64,000 nucleotides of DNA from Fomitopsis serialis (GCF_022376445.1 NW_025955134.1:1-64000), one strand, 5' to 3'. Counted from the stretch's first letter, positions 36,567 to 49,073 are shown. The notes: generated by a model from the letters alone, not told the origin. Translations and numbers: made by a program.

Positions 36567-38650
36567 ATGGCATCATCCGTGTTCTACAAGTTCAAGTCTC
36601 AGAGGGACGAGTCCAGGGTGACCTTCGATGGCACCGGCATCTCTGTGTTCGATCTCAAAAGAGAGATCATCTTAGCCAACAACCTCGCGAAAGCGAACGA
36701 TTTTGACCTCGTCATCTGCGACAACTCGTCAGGAGAAGGTACGGCCAGAACTTGTGTGTTCTCTCCTCTGATGCTCACAGGTCCAGCAGAATTCAAGGAT
36801 GATTCACACGTCATACCGCGTTCGTCTTCTGTTCTGGTAAAGCGAGTCTTTGTCCGTCCGGGCAAGGGTAAGGCCGCTATGTATGTTGGGAGCGTTACCC
36901 ACAATGCATCTACCCCGATTCTTCGTCTCGGACCAGTGGAGGTCCCAGCAGCTCCAACGCCTGGTCCAGAGCAGGTAACATCTCGAGACGCTTCGACGGC
37001 AAGGTCGAAGAAAAGCCAGTCCAGGTTACTCCTAAAGCGCCTGCTCCGGTACGTTGTTCTGGATATGTTCCTGCTGCCCGATGCGACTAATTCCGCAGGC
37101 TATCACCGTTAAATCCGCCGTCACGAAAGAGGAAGAGGCGGCCGCCATGGCGGCTATGTTTCAAGCACAAACACAGAACTGGGAGGAGACCCAGGAAAAG
37201 ATGTCTCAGTTGGTGTCGCGCTTATGCGGTTTCCTCGTTTGTGTAGTAGATGATTCTAATGGACGCGACATTTCTCTGGTGCACTTTCTTTGTGTCTGCA
37301 CCAACTTTACAGTGCTGTTCGTATCCATAGTACCCCGCGCGGCGGCATGGCGCGAGGAGGAAAGCCATTTCATCATCACCAGCCTGACAGGCCGCTTCCC
37401 CCAAGTTATGTTTGTTATCGCTGCGGACAGAAAGGTTTGCAGAATCTCGTTTTGGGGCTAAGGCCGCATTCTTATGTTCTGGCAAGGTCACTGGATTCAA
37501 GACTGTCCGACCAACAACGACCGTGAATATGACAACAGGCCACGGATCAAGCGCACGACTGGTATCCTCGGAGTTTCCTCAAGGCTGTTGAGTCGCCCAA
37601 TGGCCAGATCGGCCAAGGAGTCATGGTCACTCCTGAAGGTGGTTACGTCGTAGCGCAGCCCGACGTGTGAGAGGTTTACTTCATGTAATTGATGACAACG
37701 TCTGACCATTCCCTTCAGTGTATCATGGCAGAAGCAGGTCGCCAAACACAAGCCTGGCTTTACGGAAGCGGATATTCGGGAGCGTACTCCGTCAGACCCT
37801 TCTCTTGTATGTCCCATAGACAACAAGCTTTTCCGCGATGCTGTGAAGACGCCGTGCTGCGGTACGCTGTACTGCGAGGAGTGTATCCAGACTTACCTGC
37901 TCGAGCGCGACTTCATCTGCCCGAAGTGCAGCGCTAAGATTGCATCGCTCGACAAGCTCATCATGGACAAGCCGATGCGCACGAAGGTCGCGGACTACGT
38001 CGATAAGGAGATCGAGAAGAGCCGACATGAGCCTCAAGAAGACTCGAAGAGTAATGGAACGCCGGAGCCCGCCAGCAAGGTTCGTCAAACTATCGCATCT
38101 CCGTTCTTCATATTCTCACCACACTATGAATCAGGAGAAGTTTCAAATACAAGACCAGTCGGACGGTGCCGCCTTCGACCAAGAGTACTACTCCGACCAG
38201 CAACCAGGCGGCGACATGGACATGTCCCACATCTTTGCCGAGACGATCCCCCAGCTGCAAGCGCAAATCTCGCAAATTCAGATCATGCTCAACAACCCGT
38301 CGCTTCCGCCACCGGTCCGGCAGCAGACGCAGATGAAGCACCAGCAGCTGCAGATGGAGCTCCAGCAGGCGCAGGTCGCAGCCGCGATGGCGGCGACGCT
38401 TCAGGCGGCGAGCAGCTCTGCCGCGGCGATGCCTTTCAATGGCATGCAGCCCGGGTATCACCAGCAGGACTTTCGCCAGCAGTGGACCAACCCGTTCCCG
38501 AACCAACAGCCTGCGAGCCAGGACTCGGCGTACCAGCGGCTGCCGCTGAATAACAGGCGGAGGAACCATTTGAAGAGGGAGCGGCCATCGGATTTCTTGG
38601 AGGTGGCGGGCAACGAGCCCGAGGCAAAGATGCCCAGGTACTGGGAGTGA
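36567..38650 (+). CDS. MPE1: Mpe1/RBBP6-type cleavage and polyadenylation factor (DWNN, zinc knuckle, RING)
   Basis: Starts MASSVFYKFKSQRDESRVTF, the ubiquitin-like DWNN domain (also GTGISVFDLKREIILANNL, FDLVICDNSS, IPRSSSVLVKRVFVRPGKGK). A KEEEAAAMAAMFQAQTQNWE helix follows, then a CCHC zinc knuckle CYRCGQKGHWIQDCP formed by joining two exons across an intron near 37433-37484. The conserved SPNGQIGQGVMVTPEGGYVV segment comes next, then a RING/U-box-like domain CPIDNKLFRDAV, PCCGTLYCEECI, FICPKCSAKI (about 37810-37945). The C-terminus is Gln/Met-rich and ends at 38650. In yeast Mpe1 is part of the CPF 3'-end processing complex in the nucleus. The second RING cysteine position is Asp here (CPID). 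No frame breaks. Confidence 0.92.
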
Positions 38651-38903
38651 AGTGGGATGACTTGCGTATGGGGAGGCAGGAGGGAGATTGACGTTAGCAT
38701 CAGAGAGCGGCGGACATTCAGACATCATGCACAACACATCGCACATATTCGCATGCACACCACGCCATTTACATGTACACTCCGCTTTGCAGCATAATAG
38801 AAATGCATCGTTCCGCATCAACCAGTCCGGTGTGACAGTATGATATTATCATGGTTTACATGACAGCTGCAAGGTTCAAATTCAAAGCCAACAGCACTAA
38901 GCG

Positions 38904-41332
38904 CTATGATACAGGAGCGACGACCGCGTCCGTATTCCTCCGTTGGCCTGCCGGAACAGCGACCTTCAACATTCTTTGCTGGTAGTTCTCCCATGTGGAG
39001 ATGAGCTGCATAATACTGTGAGACAGGTCTACTCCGCGTGTGCGAAGAACGACGCACCTCCTTCTGTCGTGCGATCATCCCGTCCAAGAAGGCCTCGAGC
39101 GAGTTCTTGAAATCCTCGATGCGCTCCTGCTCAAAGCGCGCCACCTCTGTCTTGACGAGCCTCGACGTCTGGTCGAACTCCGTCTTCGCGTCCAGAGCTC
39201 GCCGCTCCGCCTAGACGGGGCCATAGTCAGTTTTGCCGAGAGGACGAAGGAAGGAAGGAAGTTTACATCTGCGACCATGGACAGCGAACGACTGAGCTGA
39301 TCTGAGGGCAGTCGGCCCTGTGCGCGCTGCGACTCGTGCCTCTGCTTCGTGCTCCTGAGGTGGGCGTCCGCTGTCTGCCACTGGTGGTATGTCCGGATGC
39401 GCGAGCTGAAGGCCATCTGGAGAGGTATTAGGCTACCGCCATACAATCTGCAAGACGCGACACCTACCCGGACAGAGTTGATCAATCGCGCGTATTCGTC
39501 CACTGTTGCCGCGTGTCAGTGCTCAGAACCACGACTAGGTTTGTTGGATATCTTGTACCTGTAGACATGATAGTGACCATGTCGTCCTGAGACTGTACTG
39601 TATGCAGATCTTGCGCCTTCCGCTCGACGTCTGCCAGTCCCGTGAAGGAGGTAGACAACTGGGGCCCAATGTCCGACGAGGCTAGGTCTGTGATCGTCTG
39701 CGCGAACTCGCCCGTGGCGAGCGCGACCTCGGAGCGGTGTTTAGCCACCATGTCGATGGCCTTCACTAGGCCGCGCAGTTGCGACTCGAGGCTGTCAAGG
39801 TAGGCCTTTTGCCGGTCGAACCACTGCGAAACGGAGTGAGCCCGTCGTAAGACAAGCTCGGGTATGGGGCTGGGCATACCTCATCTGTCTCGTAGAACCT
39901 CGGCCCTGCGATAGACTGGCCAAGGGACGCCATGAAGCCCTTCTCCTGACCAAGCTCCGCCTTCCGATGCTTGACCTGCAGTACATACATTTCAGTTCAC
40001 GGTCCATCGTCCGTCGCGCACAGCCTACTCACGTCCAACGAAAAGGTGTCGCTCTCGAGGAACATCCGCAGGTCGGCGTCCTTCTGGAGCACGGGGTGGT
40101 TGGCGATCTTCTGCATGCACTTTTCGAGCGCGAGCCGGCGCTGCTCGACGAAGCCCTGGTCGAAGCGGCGGTACGGGTTCTTCTCGGGCACGGGCGGGAC
40201 GACGACGCCGGGGTTGTTCTGCGAGAGCGTCTCGTAGAGCCAGAGGAAGTCGGAGTAGCGCCGCAGGACGGAGAAAGAGGACTTGCTGAAGAGGGGGGAG
40301 GTAGTCTGCGACGTGCGTTAGGAACGGTGGGGAGGACAGAAGGAGAGCAGGTGACGGACTTTCGTGTGCACGGTGTACATGGTGTACGCACGGATGGGGT
40401 CGCCGACCTTTTGAGGGTCGTCGACGGTGATAACGAAGGCTGGAGGCAGGCCGTTCTCCGTCCTCTGCGCGGCGGGTCTTGACTACAGAGTGTATGTATC
40501 AGTGCAGAGCGGACTGAATGGAAGGACAGAGACACACCGCCTGTGCGGGCGGTATCCGGTTCGCCAGCCTCGCGGACTGCAGGATGGGTCGGTCGTCATC
40601 AGACGAGTCTGAGTCACTGCGACTTCTCTGCGAGTGCGAGGGTCCGGTGATAGACTGGGGCGAGGTAGGATACGTGTTTGCCTCGTTCTGCCATCCATTG
40701 AAGGCTTCGCCGCTCATAGAGAGCCCGGCAAGAGACGAGTCAATGCCAGCGGTGGAAGTCTGACCAAGAGGAGAGTGATATGTGGGTTCAGCGCGGAAGG
40801 TAGATGCATTGGACGGACGAGACGCGTGTCCGACGAAGGAGCCGTACGTCGCGGGTGCGGTAGCGGGAGGTGTAGGCGACTCTGGTACCTCTGGCTGCGC
40901 AGGTGGTGGTGAGGGCTCCCGCAAAGGTTTGTCGTCTGCCGGCTGAGTGAGCTCGTCAATGGAGAGGGGGACGCTCTCCCGGAACCCAGGAGACGCGAGC
41001 GCAGGAGGGGTGGGCGTGTGCGACTCGACCTCAGCCTCATCTGCGGTAGGTGTCTGCGGCCCCGTTTCCTCCGAGTGTTGAGCAGAATAGTGGTCGTCGT
41101 AAACATTCGCGTCGGACGCGCTATATTGGAAGCCGGCGGAATCGGTGAAGCCAGGAGACTCTAGGGTCGGGGTGGTGCTGCGCGTACCGAGGAAAACGGC
41201 GTGCTCGTCATCGCGTACGACGGAGGGCTGGCCGTAACTGGCCCAGGGATCCGGAGAAGCGGAGCGGGCATCGGCGAAGGGGTTGTCGAGGACGTCGCCA
41301 GAGCGGGAGAGGAGGTCGTCGAAGCCGTCCAT
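38904..41332 (-). CDS. VPS5: Vps5/SNX1-type sorting nexin (PX-BAR), retromer
   Basis: Reverse strand, start MDGFDDLLSRSGDVLDNPFA at 41332. A long Ser/Pro/acidic disordered N-terminus runs to about 40550. The PX domain follows (PPAFVITVDDPQKVGD, SVLRRYSDFLWLYETL, VVPPVPEKNPYRRFDQGFVE, RRLALEKCMQKIANHP), holding the RRYSDF phosphoinositide-binding motif. Then comes the Vps5 BAR region: GPRFYETDEWFDRQKAYLDS, LVKAIDMVAKHRSEVALATG, QTITDLASSDIGPQLSTSFT, TYHQWQTADAHLRSTKQRHE and EDFKNSLEAFLDGMIARQKE. The end is VVAPVS at 38904. With Vps17 it forms the membrane-bending part of retromer, retrieving cargo from endosomes to Golgi. Intact frame, about eight introns. Confidence 0.92.
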
Positions 41333-42838
41333 GGCAGGGAGCGGGGCGGGAGGCGGGCGTGTCTCGCGTACTGGCGGTGGCAGCTGTTTGGACTTGTCGT
41401 CCAAAGCCTTCGTTCCTCGATCGCCTAAGTAGGCGCTGCCTCCCGCCAGATCTCATCCCACTCCGGTGAAATGGCAAAGCGCCAATTTGGAGCCAGTGTG
41501 GACAAATGTTCGTCTCATCATGAGTATCGTCATGGGCAGGCCGGGTACGGTCCTCCATACTGCAAATCCCTGTGCGTGCACATTAAATATAATGTATCAT
41601 TGATAATTGGTTTACTATGTACAATTTGGAAGGAGACAGTACTCCAGACCACTGAGAATAATATATGGCAGATTCTGTCCGACTGTCCGATGGCTATGTA
41701 TATACCGTCTTTCTCCACTGGAAAGATCACAGACGTTGTATCATCGAGAAGCCACCCGCGCGAGGGCATAATGCGGACGATTGATGGTCGGCGAGTTCGC
41801 TCTCCCACTGTTTATGAAGATTTGAGGAACCGTTTACGCAGATACTCGACCGTGACTATATTGCTGCCTGAACAACCGGTAATTAGGCTACCCAGTACAG
41901 CATGAGTTAACATAAGTATGTGATTCGCGTAGCGTGTGGGGCTTACCTCTGCCGCGTACGACATACGTGTTAAGAGCACAACTCGACGTTGACCCCACTC
42001 GTCGGCCCAAGGCCAGCTCGCCGAAGGTTGGCCCACCGTTTGGACCGCAGGTGGACCATCCTCCGTGTCTGATCCTGCCGAACCTAAACCGGTGCCGTCA
42101 TCAACTAGCCAGAAATCTTGCAATGCCACTAGACGGGACTAGAAACAAGCTGTTCAGGACAAATAAAAACGTTGGAACTCGGCACTACGGGTTTACCCAC
42201 TCTCTGGCTTGCTCGGACATCGATACGCCACGGCCGTATTGCTCGCAGTCCATGAATGAATCCCTGGGCCGTGGCTCAGCGCGTAGCACTTCGCACTTGC
42301 ACGGAGAGCACCCGGAGAATGTCTCGAAAGCTGCCAATTGCGGAGCAGGTGCGAGTAGACCAAGGGTCACGTCGATGAACTGCCCATCGGTGTGTGCAGT
42401 GGTACAGAAATGACATACGTGGTGGACGTGCGCGGGCGGCACTAGAGCTTTCGTGTGGACATCCGCGGTGATCATGTCTCTGTGAGCATTGTCTGCTCCG
42501 GGCTGGACAGGTGCTATCGCACGATCAGACCGATCAGGCCACACGAGCGACGCCCGAGCAGTGGCAGATGGATGTTACGCCCCTATGTGGGCCGGGCGAT
42601 GTCGGTGGGCGCGGACGTCTGGACGCAAATCGGTCAGCGCTCGTCGCAGCATGGATGGTCTGGAGTGACAGAGGATATGATATGGCTCACCGAGGGAGGA
42701 GGGCCGCTCCTAAGCTTCCCGGCAGCAGTCTGTCGAGGTCGCTCCCGCCACTATTCGACACAGTCGACGGCGGCACGCCACGCCCAGTGCGCGCCATATA
42801 TGCGTGCTGGAAGGGGAGGCGACCTGCAGGCACCGAAC
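41333..42838. other. Intergenic between divergent VPS5 and TRAPPC12
   Basis: About 1.5 kb. It holds an AT-rich stretch near 41580-41720 and no recognisable gene; short open frames show no family motif. Confidence 0.5.
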
Positions 42839-45514
42839 ATGAAGCACATCAGCCTGCACGTCCCGTCCACTCCTTCGCATTCTCCCTCCAAGGCCAAGTC
42901 GAAGTCGGTGTCGCCTGCGCCCGCCGACATTGCGCTGCTGCCTGTTCCCGCTGCGGGGATGCAGGTCAAGCTCAAGGGCGTGCGCGCCTTCGCCCGGCGC
43001 CTCCGCGGTACGATCCAGATCGTCGCCCGATCCAGACATCATCAGTCCCCGGCCCTTGCCGCCCTCGTCCCCGCTCCGCCACCGTCCCCAGCGGCAGCGA
43101 CGGACCTGTTCGCGTCCTTCGTCCCTCCCGTCGCCGTCGCCGTCGACCTCGACCTCTCCCCCAAGCACAGCTACGACTCCCTCGCCTCCTCCTCTGCCCC
43201 CAGCAGCGGCTGCCGTCCTGCAGGTCGCTGCCCCTCGTACTCGTTCTCGAGCGCGCCGTCCTCCGTCTTCGCCACCGCGGCAGACCACTCATCCTCGCTC
43301 GACGTGTCCCTGAACGCGCAGAGCATGTCTGGCAGTCAGTCTCTGAGCGCGCAGAGCATCGCGGGCGACGCGTCCTCGTACGCATCTGCGGTGCCGGAGG
43401 GTCACTCCGTTGAGCTCTCCGAGCCCTCGCAAGGCTCTCTCCGCGCTGATGACACGTCCGCCCCTGGGACCTCTGAGTTTCTCGTGGAAGGATCAGAGTC
43501 TGAGTCTGAGGAGGACGAAGACGAAGAGGTGTCCCAGCAAGCAGATGCTTCCGATGCAGACGCCTCTGCTCTACGTGACGAAGAACGCTCGTCCACGCTA
43601 GACGATCCCCAGTTCGGTGCGTCAGAACATAACAGCAACTCTCAGGACTTGGCAGCAAGTCCAGCCGCGCAGGACTCAGCAGAGACGAACGCACCCGATC
43701 CATTCTTCGAGGACGATCCGGAGGATCCTCCCGCTGCACCCGAGGCACCCCTCGAGCAGCCGGCACAAGAACGCCCACTAGCAGGACTGTCCGTCGACTA
43801 CACTGCACAGTCACTCGCCGCCGCAGACGAAGTCACGCTCGCGCAGTCGCCTCCACCATGGCCTGTCGCAGTACCCAACACCGCTGTCGACTTCAATAAG
43901 GCCGTCCCACCACCGCCACGAGCGGACGCTGACGACGACGAAGACGAAGAAGACACGCCCGAACTATACCTTCCCGGGCTCGTCCTCCCCGCAATGTTCC
44001 TCCCCATCCCCAACGTAGGCTCCTTTCGTTTTGATCTCCTCACCTGGTGGCTGCCCGGGCGTCATGTTTACTATCCCTGTACGATTAGACAGACCCATTG
44101 ACTACGCTGCTGATCAAATTCATCTCGCCTGAGAACCGCCCCCACCGCGACCTGAGCGGCAACTGGCAAGGCGCCGACTTCAACATGCTCGTCGTGAGTC
44201 TGAGTCGCGCGTGAGCTCTGAGACCCGGTAGTGACGCGTGAGGGACCCCTACACAGATGACGAACAGCTGGCGGGCAATCGCGAAGATGGCGCGCGACCG
44301 CCTCGTCGAGACAGACCCGGAAGACCTCGACCTGGTCCTCTCAGTGAGTCGCGCCCGCCCGCCCGCCGCTCTGGTGCCCGCTGACCCGTGCGCCCGCCTC
44401 GCCCCCGGCAGCTCTGGTACCTCCGCCTCTCGTGCCTCGCGCGCCTCCGGCTGTTCAACCAGACCGCGGCGGAGTGCACGAACCTGTACGCGGTGCTGAA
44501 CGGCGTCGAGCCCGCGTCGGCGCGCGATTGGTTGTTCGAGAAGAAGGTCCCGTTCGAGCTCGAGGTGCTCCACGCGCGGCTGAAGTACTGGACGGGCGAC
44601 CATATGGGTTACCTGGACGCGCTCGCGGGTTTGCTCGGGGAGTGCAAGATGCGGGCGCGCGCGGCGGACGCGAAGACCGACTTGATGGGCGCGGGGATGT
44701 GGCAGGAGCGCGGGGCACGCGTCTGCCTCATCATCGCGTCGCAGCTCATTGAGATGAAGGTGTGTATGTTGAGGGCGAGATGCTGTCCCCAATTGCTGAC
44801 CCTCGCGTGTGACGGGCTATGGGTAGGACTTCGCAGCTGCTGCGAAGCTGCTCGAGCCGCTGTGCAGGCAGCCTGGCGGGCTCACCTCGCCGCAACTCCA
44901 ATCCGCGGTCGGACGGATATATGTGCAGGGCGGGGACGTCCGCACGGCGACGAAGCACTTCGCGGCGGTGTGGAACGACCCGACTGCCGAGCCGTCGCTG
45001 AAGCACATGAACGCCGCCGTGCTCGCTGCTGCCGACGGGGACTGGCCGAAGGCTATTGAGGAGCTCAGGAAGATGCTGGATGAGGACCCGGAGAATTTCG
45101 TTGTGCGTCTTGGCGGGTGCTGGAGATGATGTTCGTGTGCGCTGACTGGAGCTGAAGGCGATCAACAATCTGTCGGTTGTTTTCCTCAGTCAAGGGAGGA
45201 TACAGGAGGTGCGCGTACGCGAATACCCGTGTGAATGCAGCAGACATGACGTGCATCTCACAGGGCATCCGAGTATTGGAGGAAGCTATCAAACTCTCCC
45301 CGTCTACAACGCTCGCTGCGGAACCGCTGCTGTTCAACCTCTGTAAGCCCTCCGTTCAGCCTGTGGCCCACGCGGCTGACGGCGTCATACAGCGACGATG
45401 TACGAGCTGCGCTCTGCGGCAGGAGCGGACAAGAAGCGGAACTTGCTCGTCGAAGTTGCGAAGTGGGCGGGAGACGGTCTGCGCACGACATGCTTGAAGA
45501 TGCCGAGCAGCTAG
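42839..45514 (+). CDS. TRAPPC12-like TPR protein
   Basis: Start MKHISLHVPSTPSHSPSKAK at 42839. The first exon (to about 43980+) is a 390-residue Ser/Pro-rich disordered region with acidic tracts (ESESEEDEDEE, DADDDEDEEDT). After an intron of about 75 nt come TDPLTTLLIKFISPENRPHR, NSWRAIAKMARDRLVETDPE, LWYLRLSCLARLRLFNQTAA, VPFELEVLHARLKYWTGDHM, then TPR helices MKDFAAAAKLLEPLCRQPGG, RIYVQGGDVRTATKHFAAVW, DGDWPKAIEELRKMLDEDPE, AINNLSVVFLSQGRIQEGIR and VLEEAIKLSPSTTLAAEPLL, ending CLKMPSS at 45514. The order and the ENRPHR/NSWRA start match TRAPP complex subunit 12, a tether for ER-Golgi vesicles. No frame breaks. The first ATG of the long open frame is 42839; upstream codons are open but lack context. 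Confidence 0.83.
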
Positions 45515-46839
45515 GTTCTGCGCGACCATGGACTGATTTATGTATGGTTGTCTGGTATCAATGTAGAGGTGATGTACGCCTCCGTTCTCTGTGCTCGTCG
45601 TCCAGTGCGTTCCCGGAAGGAATGTATAGGACTCCCACTGCCGCGTCCGCCGTGCGCGAGCTGGCCTCGTTGTCCTGCACAAACTAGTATCTAGTTTCCG
45701 ACCATGACATGTGTCCTCGTGAACGATATTGCGGTCTGCCTGCCAGACGTGTATACTTCACGCGTGGAGGCGATGGGGACCCCTTCGCCACCCGGGCGAC
45801 TCCTCCGAGTCTTCGCTGATGACATAGCGTGCGTGGTGAGACAGGTATGCTGTTGCCGTGTTGACGTAGAATGATGCATCTTATGCTTGTGCGAGCATAT
45901 GGACCTGACAGTCAAACTACCAAAAGAAATTTCAGAGTGAGTTCTGTCTGTTAGTGTGCATAAATATGATTATGTATGCTTACATGGGCTATATAGGCTC
46001 AGGGTCCTATGGATGGTGAGAGGCTGCATCATAGAATCCTGCTTGCACTAGCATGTCCTAGCCAAGGCAGTGAATGATGAGGTCAGTTGCAGTGTATCTG
46101 TTTGAATGGCAGTAATATGAGGCTCTCTCAAGTCTTATCCACAGACTATCAGAGGCATTCTATCATGAACTGCATGATAGATAACAGAAGCCACATGTAT
46201 GTGTGAGAACAAGCGGAATGGCGGTCGACGAGTGCGAGTGTTCCGGGCGCGGACGATGCCCGAAGGGCAATCACGTGAGGTAAATACACAAAAAACAACG
46301 GTATATATACCCCCTCCCCCTCTTATCATCGGCCAGGTACTATCGCGGCCGAGCTTGCGAGCTCGTCCCTGACCGTATGTTCCAACAGTATGTGTCACAA
46401 TGTTAACATAGTATATATGTTGTACAGGTATCACCACTTTCATCATGGGACTGCTGCAATCAAGAATGGCCAGGTTACATAATGAGAAAGCAAGAGCACT
46501 AGTAAATATAAGGGTGGATGAACACAATGGAGGAAAACTTATAAAGGTACATATAGGGCTTTGGTCAGGCTGATGTACCATGAGCTAGGGCCATAGATCC
46601 ACAGATACAAGTTCAAGGCAAAAATAGGGCATCAAGGAAGCACAAGATGACAAAGTAAGCAAATAAAAATGACAGATCAAGAAAAGCAACAGCAGTGAGT
46701 TGAGGATCATGGGCAGGAATGGCTGAGGATGCATATATGGTGCCCAATCCCTAACATCAGAAACACTTGCATTTGATATGTGATGCACTGTGCACAGGAC
46801 AGAGGTTACCTGAAAGCCACTCTGGGTTCTCTGAGATGA
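45515..46839. other. Intergenic; start of an AT-rich island
   Basis: From about 45900 the base composition becomes clearly AT-richer than the GC-rich genes on the left. Short hydrophobic open frames on the reverse strand (for example 46135-46581, 46585-46884) follow from composition and have no family motif. Confidence 0.5.
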
Positions 46840-47074
46840 CAGCTGTTTCCAAAATGATAGGCCCCTCATCAAAAATGCGTACACGGGCGGAGAGCGTCAG
46901 ATCTTGCCTTTGAGGTGATCCGCACCATCTGCTGGTCGACCTCAGCCACCCGCCGTAGTCTGGCTCGCCCTCGATGTGCTGGTTATGGGCCAATCTTGAT
47001 GGGAACTGGGGAACCGACACACTCCGCCTGAGTGGTTTTTTTTGATGTGGGGCCTATCGTTTTGGAAACAGCTG
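46840..47074. mobile_element. MITE-like element with 35-bp terminal inverted repeats
   Basis: The 35 bp starting CAGCTGTTTCCAAAA at 46840 recurs inverted, ending at 47074, with 33 of 35 matches; weaker inverted similarity continues inwards through GGCGGAG. The 235-bp unit has a GC-rich centre inside AT-rich DNA and no coding capacity. Flanks share only GA, so no convincing target duplication. It could be a non-autonomous DNA transposon or a hairpin-forming non-coding RNA locus. Confidence 0.6.
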
Positions 47075-47188
47075 GAATTCTTCTCTTCCATAATACACAA
47101 CATCAAGCACAAGGACCACAATTCCACAAGCTAACCATGGAGCAAAAAGAGGCACCATAGAGGATTTTATAAGTGATTGGTGTTCCCC

Positions 47189-48708
47189 TCACATACATGG
47201 AACCTGAAAAATCAGCTCCACATAGAGTTCATGGCAGCTGTGCTGGCTGGTCAACACATGTTGATGGGAGAGTATAGCATTGAACAAAGCAATGTCATGG
47301 GCTGTGACAGCATCAATGTCAGGGACTATCCCTTGTGTCTCAAATTTCAGAAAAATGCTTGTCAGATATGGGCTGTTGAGCTGCAAGAATAGCTCCAGGA
47401 GAACCACACAGACCCATGACATGCTCAATGATGAGGACTTCATATCAAATGTGAAGAGAAACTTTTCCAGTCTGGTGTTGTTTGCAACTAGTGGAAGTGG
47501 TGAGAAAGCAGTCTGTATGTGCAAATCAGAACAACATTGACACATCAAAATGCATAAGACCCACCTGAAGATGTGCAGGTATCTTACATTCCCAACAAAC
47601 ATATGCCAATCCCATCCCTGCCTCTTGTAGAATTTTGCTAAGAGCCAGTAGAAATGCAGGGGATGGGGGTTCATTGATATAGACAATCAGACTGCTTAAT
47701 CTGTTACTTGAGCACCAATCTGTACATGAGTCCAAAAGTTCAGAAGCAAATGACAGAGATGTTCCCTCAATGGATATGCCATAACCTTCAAATTCACAAC
47801 CAAATCCATGGGTCTCACCTGATGTACATATGTGTTCAAGAGCAGGTAGTGCACATATGTATGATGAAAGCTGTGAGATTGGAAATCCTACTGTCTTGAG
47901 GTCACTCTCCAAAAATGTTAGTGTGGTCACAGCTGTGCACAACAAACTCACCGGCAGGACATCAAGCACATTTGAATAATGGTCATGTAAATCACCAATT
48001 GCCAAGAGATCATGGCTTGATTGCAAGGCCCCCAAAGAGAGATAAGCCAGCTTTTGGCACATCTTGGCAGGTTGTATATTCTGAGTGGCAGATTTGACCA
48101 TTACTGAGAGGCTGAGTTTCTCAAGATTGGGCAGAGGCTTCAATATCTTCCAGAGCTCCCCAGCATGGTCAAAGTAACAGTTAGATAGCTTCAAATCACA
48201 AATGGTAGTAAAGTTGGAAAGGCCCCTGAAAAACTTTGGATGAGGATGTACATTTCTCCAGTCAATGTCATGCATCTCAAGTTTTTTCACATTGGGAAGC
48301 AGGTACCCAGGCATCATGATGCAAAAAGAAAAGGTATGCACATATGGCTGTTTGGAATTTTCCCATAATTCAAGTGTTCCAAATCTTTGACCATACAGTT
48401 TATTGTGACCATTCATGAAAATATGTGCAAAATCACCTAGGGCTCTTGAGCTTCTCAGTGTCAAATCATTCTTCTTGATGTGCTTCCTTGCAGCATGGAA
48501 CCAAGCACAACATACAAGACAGCATTTGGAAAGTTGCACAGGCTCATCCCAGAGATAGTCAGCAATGTGTTGTATGAGCTCCTGTGGGAACACTGGATAT
48601 GTGTGACTATGCTCATGAATCATGATTAGCATGCTCACATGATAGAACAAGTTGGACATGATGAGGAGCATACCTTGCATATCTGGGTGGCTTGAACTTG
48701 AAGTACAT
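47189..48708 (-). CDS. F-box protein
   Basis: Reverse strand, three exons (48708-48674, 48606-47565, 47512-47189) with GT-AG introns of 67 and 52 nt. The N-terminus is MYFKFKPPRYAS-HTYPVFPQELIQHIAD, with the F-box continuing as YLWDEPVQLSKCCLVCCAWF. Then come a leucine-repeat-like body (PNVKKLEMHDIDWRN, TICDLKLSNCYFDH, LPNLEKLSLSVMV, KLAYLSLGAL) and a tail ending LIFQVPCM. F-box proteins present substrates to SCF ubiquitin ligases through Skp1; the target here is unknown. Members of this type form large lineage-specific families in agaricomycetes. Codon use is AT-richer than in neighbouring genes. The copia element begins 68 bp upstream of the start codon, so its promoter has probably been displaced. 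Exon 1 is inferred from splice signals. Confidence 0.75.
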
Positions 48709-48771
48709 ATATGTACGATAATCTGTTGCCCCACCATACCAGGCCATGGATGGTTTGGCAGTGCTCAGACT

Positions 48772-48776
48772 GCTTA
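48772..48776. repeat. Target site duplication, left copy (GCTTA)
   Basis: GCTTA directly before the left LTR matches GCTTA directly after the right LTR. Five bp is the normal copia duplication length. Confidence 0.92.
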
Positions 48777-49061
48777 TGTTGAACCATATAGGCGCCCACC
48801 GGGCTGCCGGGTTCCACGGGCCGGATCGCACTGCACATGCTAGATCCGCACTTACCGCATAGAGCAAGTCATGCGTGGGAATGGACTATACAGTAGTATT
48901 AGTCAGCGTCTCTCAGATGTATATAAGACCCACCAGTAGCGTAGCTCTCTCTCCAGTACTTCCACCACCGGAACTACTTGTGTGCCTCAAGCTTAACAGC
49001 AACACCTTCAAGCAGGTAAGTTAGAGCGCGGTCCACTTCGTGTGACCAAGTCTGCTCAACA
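48777..49061 (+). repeat. 5' LTR
   Basis: Begins TGTTGAACC and ends TGCTCAACA, so the termini are TGTTGA...TCAACA inverted repeats. A TATATAAG box is at 48920-48927, placing R near 48950. It contains a consensus splice donor CAG|GTAAGT at 49015/49016. It differs from the right LTR at four positions, all CpG-type transitions. Confidence 0.97.
48920..48927 (+). promoter_or_regulatory. LTR TATA box
   Basis: TATATAAG in the 5' LTR, with an identical copy at 54527-54534 in the 3' LTR. The 3' copy could drive transcription outwards to the right. Confidence 0.7.
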
Positions 49062-49073
49062 GGTTATGAGCCC
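49062..49073 (+). promoter_or_regulatory. Primer binding site, half-tRNA initiator Met
   Basis: GGTTATGAGCCC directly after the LTR is complementary to the anticodon arm (GGGCTCATAACC) of initiator tRNA-Met, not to a tRNA 3' CCA end. This is the half-tRNA priming used by Drosophila copia-like elements (established knowledge). Confidence 0.8.
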
